A stretch of DNA of 17,750 bases from Anaerolineae bacterium (GTDB taxonomy: Bacteria > Chloroflexota > Anaerolineae > UBA1429): contig SKRJ01000114.1 in NCBI GenBank assembly GCA_007118555.1, forward strand, positions 1 to 17,750, given 5' to 3'. The position numbers were made by a program, and so were the translations under genes. Below, one piece after another: positions 1 to 4,818 of the stretch (the first letter of the stretch is position 1; each line of letters opens with the position of its first letter). The notes beneath the pieces are model-generated. The model was not told the origin of the DNA and made no database searches. It was given only the letters and a program-made list of their open reading frames with translations.

Positions 1-4
1 AGCA

Positions 5-24
5 GTACAACACCTGTACAACAC
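5..24. repeat. Tandem direct repeat GTACAACAC x2
   Basis: The nonamer GTACAACAC occurs at 5-13 and again at 16-24, one helical turn (11 bp) apart. This spacing is what a regulator binding tandem half-sites on one DNA face would use, but nothing in the window shows which gene it serves. The neighbouring gene to the left is outside the window. The repeat is seen directly; a regulatory role is only a guess. Confidence 0.4.
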
Positions 25-57
25 TCGCGCATGGTGGCTGGCGGAGGAAAACGGGGC

Positions 58-83
58 CCATACCACTATATATAGTGGTATGG
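58..83. repeat. 26-bp perfect palindrome downstream of tRNA-Arg
   Basis: Positions 58-70 and 71-83 are exact reverse complements (half-site CCATACCACTATA). The centre is purely AT and the arms are GC-containing. It starts 24 nt past the 3' end of the minus-strand tRNA. As RNA it would form an 11-bp stem with a TATA loop, so it may end or process the tRNA transcript. However, only a short TTTT follows, about nine bases later, so it is not a classic intrinsic terminator. As DNA it could equally be an operator for a dimeric regulator of the gene left of the window. Confidence 0.55.
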
Positions 84-106
84 TAAAGGCGAACCACTAC
101 ATGTTG

Positions 107-180
107 CGCCCCGGCCAGGACTCGAACCCGGGACCCACTGCTTAGAAGGCAGTTGCTCTGTCCAACTGAGCTACCGGGGC
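107..180 (-). tRNA. tRNA-Arg (anticodon UCU)
   Basis: The minus strand folds as a full cloverleaf. The 7-bp acceptor stem is GCCCCGG/CCGGGGC, and the D arm contains AGCTCAGTTGGACAGAGC. The anticodon stem ACTGC/GCAGT encloses the loop CTTCTAA with anticodon TCT, which reads AGA/AGG arginine codons. The T arm CCGGG-TTCGAGT-CCTGG has one G-U pair, and the discriminator base is G. The 3' CCA is not encoded and must be added by a nucleotidyltransferase. It lies about 95 bp downstream of the URO-D-like gene on the same strand and has a candidate promoter of its own at 221-249. Confidence 0.95.
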
Positions 181-220
181 GGAACGATATGCATCAGGCC
201 GACCGGCCCAATGTACCCTT

Positions 221-249
221 ATTGTCGTACGAGCGGGCGATTTGGGCAA
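221..249 (-). promoter_or_regulatory. Candidate promoter of tRNA-Arg, overlapped by a palindrome
   Basis: On the minus strand TTGCCC (249-244) is followed after 17 bp by GACAAT (226-221), each matching the sigma70 consensus at 4 of 6 positions. The predicted start is near 214, giving a tRNA 5' leader of about 34 nt. The -35 lies inside a 16-bp inverted repeat at 238-253 (CGATTTG-GG-CAAATCG). That repeat could be an operator or the transcript end of the upstream gene. Confidence 0.4.
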
Positions 250-275
250 ATCGAGCCTTTGGTGGCCTGCTCCAG

Positions 276-1535
276 CTACCGCGCCTCCTCAAATGCCTCG
301 AATAGTGCCACCAGATTCTCCGTTGGCACTGTGCCCTGGATGTTGTGAACCGCGTTGAACACAAACCCGCCGCCTCGCCCGAGCACCCGTACATTCTCGC
401 GCACATGCGCGGCGATCTCCTCTGGCGAGCCAAAGGGCAGCACCTGCTGGGTGTCAACACCGGCGCCCCAAAAGACGAGCTGCTCTCCCCAGCGTTCCTT
501 GAGCGTCTGGGGCTCCATGCCGGTTGCCGAGATCTGCACCGGATTGACAATGTCCACCCCGGCCTCGATCATGTCGTCGTACAGGGCGGTCATCGAGCCA
601 CAGCTATGGTAAAAGGTCTTCCACGATGTATGCTCGTGCACCCAGGCATTGACGGCCCGATGATAAGGCTTGAACAGCTCGCGATAGGCCCGCGGGGCGA
701 TAAAGGAGCCATGTTGGGCGCCAAAGTCGGTGCCGCTGATAAAGATGGCCACGATCCGATCGCCCACGGCCTGGTGATAGAGCGCCAGGTTCTGGAGCGC
801 GATCTCCAACTGTCGGTCAAAGATGCCTCGCACATACTCGGGTTGCAGCGCCGTGGCCATGTACCAGTCGGCGACCGCCCGGATGCCCCGGGGCTCGCGC
901 AGGGCCAGACCCGGCACATGGGCGATGTCGCCGAAACCGGCGCTGCCAAAGTTGCCCAGGATCGCCCTTGATGTGCTGTCGTAGAGCGAACGGGAGCGTT
1001 CCTCCAGCGCCCGGAGCTGCTCGTCGGTGTAGACGGCATACATTCCCTCGACCCACTCGTCTGGATCGAGGTCGGCCTCGTCATAGGGCTGCTGGCGTTC
1101 GACGGCGTCGTGATAGTAGCCCTCGGGCGGCATACGCCCCGAAGGGGCCGCGTCACGATCGCCCTTGGGATACTGGTAGAGGCTGCCATCGGGCGCAGGC
1201 GCGGTGTTAAACAGGCCGGGCACCCACACCGGTGTGCCGTCGTGCAGGGTGTACGGCTTCCAGTCGCGAGCCGGAAACCCGAACATGGTGCTATCGTCCT
1301 GCAGGCCGATGACGTCCACACCCAGGGCCTCCAGCACGTCTTCATCCACGCGCCCCAGCATCTGATAGGGCTCGTGCACATGCACGGGGCGCTCCTCCAG
1401 ACCCAGGGCGCCCCGTAATCGGTAGAGGGCCGATGCCATGATGCCGGTGACAGCGCTGCTGCCCAGATCGAGGGGCACCCGGTCGGGCTGACAGTGCTCG
1501 AGCGCCGTACGAACGCGTTCGCGTGAGGTGGTCAT
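276..1535 (-). CDS. Uroporphyrinogen decarboxylase-superfamily protein, corrinoid methyltransferase-like
   Basis: A 419-residue protein of the URO-D (HemE/MtaA/CmuA) TIM-barrel superfamily. The conserved pattern includes a Phe-Tyr-His-Ser-Cys-Gly stretch at residues 308-313. This corresponds to the HxCG zinc site of methylcobalamin:CoM-type methyltransferases rather than to a haem-pathway decarboxylase. It is followed by AGVDIVNPVQ and, near the C terminus, AVHNIQGTVP. The divergent URO-D families are usually methyltransferases or of unknown substrate, and no corrinoid protein or reductive activase is nearby, so the substrate is unknown. The ATG at 1535 is chosen because GGGAG lies 8 nt upstream. 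Upstream in-frame starts at 1604 and 1559 lack a ribosome site, and 1604 lies in the -35 of the predicted promoter. It follows the cupin on the same strand after 86 bp. Confidence 0.85.
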   Translation of the reverse strand: MTTSRERVRTALEHCQPDRVPLDLGSSAVTGIMASALYRLRGALGLEERPVHVHEPYQMLGRVDEDVLEALGVDVIGLQDDSTMFGFPARDWKPYTLHDGTPVWVPGLFNTAPAPDGSLYQYPKGDRDAAPSGRMPPEGYYHDAVERQQPYDEADLDPDEWVEGMYAVYTDEQLRALEERSRSLYDSTSRAILGNFGSAGFGDIAHVPGLALREPRGIRAVADWYMATALQPEYVRGIFDRQLEIALQNLALYHQAVGDRIVAIFISGTDFGAQHGSFIAPRAYRELFKPYHRAVNAWVHEHTSWKTFYHSCGSMTALYDDMIEAGVDIVNPVQISATGMEPQTLKERWGEQLVFWGAGVDTQQVLPFGSPEEIAAHVRENVRVLGRGGGFVFNAVHNIQGTVPTENLVALFEAFEEAR

Positions 1536-1575
1536 CTCGCTGCTCCCTTGGCTGGTCATCGTCGATTCTGGCGCT

Positions 1576-1604
1576 ATTCTAGCCCAGCCCAAGGGCCGAT
1601 GCAA
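1576..1604 (-). promoter_or_regulatory. Candidate promoter of the URO-D-like gene
   Basis: On the minus strand TTGCAT (1604-1599), a 17-bp spacer and TAGAAT (1581-1576; 5 of 6 to consensus) predict a start near 1569. That is about 34 nt before the ATG at 1535, so the gene can be transcribed separately from the cupin. It also argues against the longer upstream starts. Confidence 0.45.
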
Positions 1605-1621
1605 AGCGTTCGGCGAGTTCC

Positions 1622-1963
1622 CTACCCCTTGACCACCACGAGCAGCATCTTGAAACGCTCCTCGGCATAGAGGGCGTGCGGGATCTCGGAAGGCATCACG
1701 GTGGCCTGTCCCTTTCCCGTGGGAACGCGGGCATCTCCGATCTCTAGCAGGGCCTCGCCATCCAGGACGTACACCAGCGCATCGCCCTGGGTCACGTGAG
1801 TGCTGATCGCCTCACCGGCATCCAGCGCAAACAGGGTGATGCTGACGGTCGAGGTCTGGGCGATGGTGCGGCTCACCACCTGGCCCGGCTGGTAAGCTAC
1901 CAGCTCGCCAAGGTCCACAGCCTCCGAAAAGGGCATATTCTTGATCAGGGTCGCGTCGGTCAT
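1622..1963 (-). CDS. Small single-domain cupin protein
   Basis: 113 residues forming one cupin barrel. The first cupin motif is recognisable around residues 50-74 (AGEAISTHVTQGDALVYVLDG) but keeps only one of the usual two histidines (H56). The second motif is PSEIPHAL, with H96. The sequence resembles the small cupins of anaerobes that begin with an NIPFS-like segment and share the core VVSRTIAQ...VSITLFALDAGE. Their substrate is not known. The ATG at 1963 has GGGGAAAGGA upstream. It starts 33 bp after the ferredoxin and is probably co-transcribed with it, which suggests a redox or stress role by context. No metal or catalytic activity can be read from the sequence. Confidence 0.85.
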   Translation of the reverse strand: MTDATLIKNMPFSEAVDLGELVAYQPGQVVSRTIAQTSTVSITLFALDAGEAISTHVTQGDALVYVLDGEALLEIGDARVPTGKGQATVMPSEIPHALYAEERFKMLLVVVKG

Positions 1964-1996
1964 GGTTGTTTCCTTTCCCCGTGGGATCCCGTCGAG

Positions 1997-2227
1997 CTAG
2001 TCCGTTCTAGAACCAGCATCGGGTGTCAAAACGATCTCATAGTACAGCTCTACCGCCTCCGAAGGGCAGACCTGCTCACAGAGGCCACAATAGGTACACG
2101 CCTGGGGCTGTACCATTACCGGTTGTCCTTCCTGCAGCGCCAGTACGCCTTCTGCGCAGGCATCCAGGCACAGACCACAGGCCGTGCAGCGTGTCGGATA
2201 GAGCGTCGGCAATGCTAGATTGCTCAT
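1997..2227 (-). CDS. 2x[4Fe-4S] ferredoxin-type protein
   Basis: 76 residues with two complete CxxCxxCxxxC motifs: C14, C17, C20, C24 and C44, C47, C50, C54. Only the second is followed by proline (CP), as in classical clostridial ferredoxins. It should be a small soluble electron carrier holding two [4Fe-4S] clusters. A C-terminal extension of about 20 residues follows the second cluster. The ATG at 2227 has GAGGTGA (2237-2231) just upstream. It lies between the Crp/Fnr-type regulator and the cupin, all on the minus strand, and has its own promoter at 2245-2253. The electron partner is not in the window; the URO-D-like protein is one candidate by position only. Confidence 0.93.
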   Translation of the reverse strand: MSNLALPTLYPTRCTACGLCLDACAEGVLALQEGQPVMVQPQACTYCGLCEQVCPSEAVELYYEIVLTPDAGSRTD

Positions 2228-2244
2228 AATTCACCTCTTGCTCT

Positions 2245-2253
2245 ATTATGACA
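2245..2253 (-). promoter_or_regulatory. Extended -10 promoter of ferredoxin-cupin unit
   Basis: The minus strand reads TGT-CATAAT (2253-2245), an extended -10 with 5 of 6 matches. Counting 7 nt on places the start at A2238, immediately before the Shine-Dalgarno of the ferredoxin, so the 5' leader is only about 11 nt. No -35 hexamer is visible at the right distance. Instead the CRP-like site at 2272-2287 sits there, as expected for an activator-dependent class II promoter. Confidence 0.45.
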
Positions 2254-2271
2254 CGTCAGGTTGGCCAATGC

Positions 2272-2287
2272 TGTGACTTTTGTTACT
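2272..2287. promoter_or_regulatory. CRP/FNR-family-like binding site at -41.5
   Basis: The sequence TGTGA-CTTTTG-TTACT matches the CRP-family pattern TGTGA-N6-TCACA fully in one half and at three of five positions in the other. Its centre (2279.5) is exactly 41.5 bp upstream of the start predicted from the extended -10, the position of class II activation by Crp/Fnr proteins. The adjacent gene encodes a Crp/Fnr-type protein, which makes it the obvious candidate ligand. The match is imperfect, so this remains a prediction. Confidence 0.35.
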
Positions 2288-2320
2288 TGTAGGAAGCACC
2301 AAAGGAAAAGGGGCGCAGCA

Positions 2321-2980
2321 CTAGATCTCGGCGATCTCGGTGAGGGCATCGGGATCGACGATCTCGATGCGTTGCCGGTTCATGCGCACGACGCCCTCCT
2401 CGGCCAGGGCCGACAGCGTACGACTGACGACAACCCGTACGGTGCCAATACGTGCCGCAATCTGGGCGTGGGTCCAGCGCACAGTCGCGTCCGCCGGCTC
2501 GCGGCTCTGCGCCAACAGGAACCGCGCCAGACGGGCGCGGACGCTGAGCAGGCTGAGGTCATGCACGAGACCGCTCAGATGCTGGAGCCGGTTGCTCAGA
2601 TGGCGCAGCAGGGCCTCGGCCAGTGGCGGGTGCCGCTGTGTGGTGTCGCGCAGCGCATCCAGACCGATCACCAGTACCTCGATCTCTCCCAGGGCCGCCG
2701 CGCTGGCCTGCGCAGCCGGAGAATCGGCAAAGGCGGCCGGCAGGTTCATGCCCTCGCCCTCTCGCAAGACGATCAGTGTCTGCTCTCGGCCCTCGAGGTT
2801 GGTACGAAACACGCGCACCGCCCCACGCAACACAAAGAACACGGGCGCGTCGGTATCGCCCTCCAGCATCACGAGCTCGCCATTGTCATAGCGTCGCAAA
2901 GAGCTAATGCCCGCAAGAGCCGCCAAAGACGCCTCGTCCAGGCTGGCAAAGGGCGCCAACCGGCGGAGACGAGCGGGCAT
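2321..2980 (-). CDS. Crp/Fnr-family transcriptional regulator
   Basis: About 219 residues: an N-terminal cyclic-nucleotide-binding-like beta barrel (about 10-115), a dimerisation helix (about 120-150) and a C-terminal winged helix-turn-helix. The latter includes THAQIAARIGTVRVVVSRTLSALAEEGVV at about 170-197, the Crp/Fnr signature. There is no cysteine, so an FNR-type iron-sulfur sensor is excluded. The effector is unknown; an HcpR/DNR-like nitric-oxide or redox role would fit the ferredoxin and cupin neighbours but is an inference. The ATG at 2980 matches the usual family start and length but has a weak ribosome site. An in-frame TTG at 3034, with GGAG 7 nt upstream and 8 nt after the predicted transcription start, would add 18 residues and cannot be excluded. 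Confidence 0.9.
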   Translation of the reverse strand: MPARLRRLAPFASLDEASLAALAGISSLRRYDNGELVMLEGDTDAPVFFVLRGAVRVFRTNLEGREQTLIVLREGEGMNLPAAFADSPAAQASAAALGEIEVLVIGLDALRDTTQRHPPLAEALLRHLSNRLQHLSGLVHDLSLLSVRARLARFLLAQSREPADATVRWTHAQIAARIGTVRVVVSRTLSALAEEGVVRMNRQRIEIVDPDALTEIAEI

Positions 2981-3048
2981 GCGAGATTGCGCGGCCCTGG
3001 CTGGGTGCGTAATGCTAATGCCTCCACGCTGCAAGTCACATCTCCATA

Positions 3049-3077
3049 ATGATACCCCGCGTCCTCATAGCGGACAA
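3049..3077 (-). promoter_or_regulatory. Candidate promoter of the Crp/Fnr-type regulator
   Basis: On the minus strand TTGTCC (3077-3072), exactly 17 bp, then TATCAT (3054-3049; 5 of 6). The predicted start near 3042 is 8 nt before the alternative TTG codon and about 62 nt before the ATG at 2980. It diverges from the xseA promoter about 90 bp away. Confidence 0.5.
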
Positions 3078-3164
3078 CCCGACCGGAGGCGTATATTGAC
3101 CGAAACTATGCGTAAAGGCGGTGTAAATTCGCCCAACTTCACCGTTTCTATGCCAGAGAATCTA

Positions 3165-3173
3165 TGCTATAAT
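3165..3173 (+). promoter_or_regulatory. Extended -10 promoter of xseA, predicting a leaderless mRNA
   Basis: TGC-TATAAT is a perfect extended -10. Seven bases after its last T comes A3180, which is the A of the xseA start codon. There is no Shine-Dalgarno and no clear -35 hexamer at 17 bp. Transcription would therefore begin at the initiation codon. Confidence 0.55.
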
Positions 3174-3179
3174 TCGCCC

Positions 3180-4415
3180 ATGTGGACAAGATCGGTGAGT
3201 CAGGTAACCAGACAGATCAAGGCCCTGATAGACGGCGACTCGGAACTGCGCGATTTTTGGGTCCGAGGCGAGATCTCTAACTTTCAGCGGGCCACATCGG
3301 GCCACTGTTACTTTACCCTCAAAGATAGCGAATGCGAGTTGCGCGCCGTCATGTGGCGCAGCTCGGCGGTACGCCAGAGCTGGTTACCCGGCCAGGGCGA
3401 CCTGGTCAGCGCGTTTGGCTCCGTCTCGGTCTATGAGCGTGGGGGAGCCTACCAGTTCTACGCCGATAGCCTGGAACCCGCCGGCGAGGGGGAGTTGTGG
3501 GAAGCATTTCGCCGGCTACAGGCGCAACTCGAGGCGGAAGGGCTCTTTGCCGCCGAGCGCAAGCGGCCGCTGCCCAAGTGGCCGCGCCGCATCGGCATCG
3601 TGAGTTCTCGCGATGGAGCCGCCTGGCGTGACATCACGCGGGTGATCCAGGAGCGGTATCCGGTGGCCGAGTTGGTGCTGGCCCCCACGCAGGTGCAGGG
3701 CCTCGAGGCGCCGGAGCAGATCGTTCGGGCTATCCGCCGCATCAATCAAGAGCCGGACATTGACGTCATGATCGTGAGTCGCGGCGGCGGCTCTCTGGAA
3801 GACCTATGGGCCTTTAATGATGAACGAGTCGCCCGCGCGTTGGCAGCGTCGCGGGTTCCTGTTGTGTCCGGTGTCGGACACGAGACAGACATGACCATCG
3901 CGGATCTGGTGGCAGATCTACGGGCGCCAACGCCTTCAGCGGCCGCTGCCGCCGTCACGCCCGATGGATACGCACTGCGAGAGCAGATTGAGCTAACATT
4001 ACAAGAGTTGTACGCAACCATGGGCCGTCGGCTGGGTGACCTCAGCCGCGACCTGGCGCAGCATAAACACATTCTGCGGCTGCATGACCCACGGCGTCTG
4101 ATCGCGGAGCAGAGACAGCGCCTGGATCAGACCACCGCTCGGATGGAGCGCGCCCAGTTGCAGCAGATCAGCGTCAGGCGTGCCAGGGTCGCCAACGGCT
4201 CGGCCTGGCTGCAGGCATTGAGCCCCAGAAGTGTACTGGGTAGGGGCTATGCTATCATAGAACATCGCGCTACAGGCCATAGGGTCTGGAGTGTGGCGCA
4301 AGTGCGCCCTTTGGATACGGTGTGCATCCACGTGCATGATGGGGGAATGGATGCCAGCATCGAGGGTGTGCGCGCCCATACAGATGTCGAGATCAAAGGC
4401 GAATCGTATGACTAG
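3180..4415 (+). CDS. xseA: Exodeoxyribonuclease VII large subunit
   Basis: 411 residues. With XseB it degrades single-stranded DNA from both ends to oligonucleotides. The N-terminal OB-fold nucleic-acid-binding domain (about 5-100) contains WVRGEISNF and a GHCYFTLKD stretch. The catalytic core follows, with the family signatures RGGGSLEDLWAFN (201-213) and GVGHETDMTIADLVADLRAP (231-250). A helical region and the C-terminal SPRSVLGRGYAII (348-360) complete the family pattern, and the length is close to the usual 400-450. The ATG at 3180 is chosen because homology begins there and the TATAAT lies 6 nt upstream. The open frame extends back to 2907 but runs antisense through the regulator gene with unconvincing sequence. 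xseB starts 17 bp downstream. Confidence 0.96.
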   Translation: MWTRSVSQVTRQIKALIDGDSELRDFWVRGEISNFQRATSGHCYFTLKDSECELRAVMWRSSAVRQSWLPGQGDLVSAFGSVSVYERGGAYQFYADSLEPAGEGELWEAFRRLQAQLEAEGLFAAERKRPLPKWPRRIGIVSSRDGAAWRDITRVIQERYPVAELVLAPTQVQGLEAPEQIVRAIRRINQEPDIDVMIVSRGGGSLEDLWAFNDERVARALAASRVPVVSGVGHETDMTIADLVADLRAPTPSAAAAAVTPDGYALREQIELTLQELYATMGRRLGDLSRDLAQHKHILRLHDPRRLIAEQRQRLDQTTARMERAQLQQISVRRARVANGSAWLQALSPRSVLGRGYAIIEHRATGHRVWSVAQVRPLDTVCIHVHDGGMDASIEGVRAHTDVEIKGESYD

Positions 4416-4432
4416 GGGGAGTCACAGTAGTC

Positions 4433-4660
4433 ATGAAGGCGCAAGATGTCCGATCGATGAGCTTTGAGGATTCGTACGACCGGCTCGAAGAGGTGATCAA
4501 GCGCTTGGAGGATGGCACTCTGAGCCTTGAGGAATCGATCGCCCTGTATGAAGAGGGCGTCGAGCTCGCCGTCCATTGCGGCAACAAGCTGGATGACGCC
4601 GAGATGCGTGTCACCGAGTTGCTGCAAGAGGCCGCAGAGGAACAGGAATCCAACAAATAA
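4433..4660 (+). CDS. xseB: Exodeoxyribonuclease VII small subunit
   Basis: 75 residues, the usual size of XseB. The family core MSFEDSYDRLEEVIKRLEDG (9-28) is followed by LSLEESIALYEEGVELA. Two amphipathic helices bind as multiple copies to the helical arm of XseA. The C terminus is acidic and glutamate-rich. The ATG at 4433 is preceded by GGGGGAG about 11 nt upstream, whereas the internal ATG at 4457 has no ribosome site. It is the second gene of the xseAB operon, converging on the Ser/Thr kinase gene. Confidence 0.95.
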   Translation: MKAQDVRSMSFEDSYDRLEEVIKRLEDGTLSLEESIALYEEGVELAVHCGNKLDDAEMRVTELLQEAAEEQESNK

Positions 4661-4818
4661 GGCTCGGGCTACTCAGCTAACCCGCCCCTTTACCCAGATC
4701 CAACGTCGGTTCTACTCCGTTCTGATCGGGTGCTCGATCTCTTTCGCACCGTACCCCGTCCGTGATCCCTGCTGTATCCTGCTCAGGCGGATGCCCCTGC
4801 CCGCGCCGCTCCTCTGGC
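4661..4818. other. Convergent intergenic region xseB / kinase
   Basis: 158 bp between two converging genes. The only structure seen is a small inverted repeat GATCG-6-CGATC at 4724-4739 followed by TCTTTC on the plus strand, a weak candidate terminator for xseAB. No promoter or ORF is convincing. Confidence 0.25.

Noticed and set aside
2907..3179. Open frame extending xseA upstream to an ATG at 2907
   Set aside because: It runs antisense through the 5' part of the Crp/Fnr gene, has Arg-rich composition unlike XseA, and lies upstream of the promoter next to the homology-supported start at 3180.
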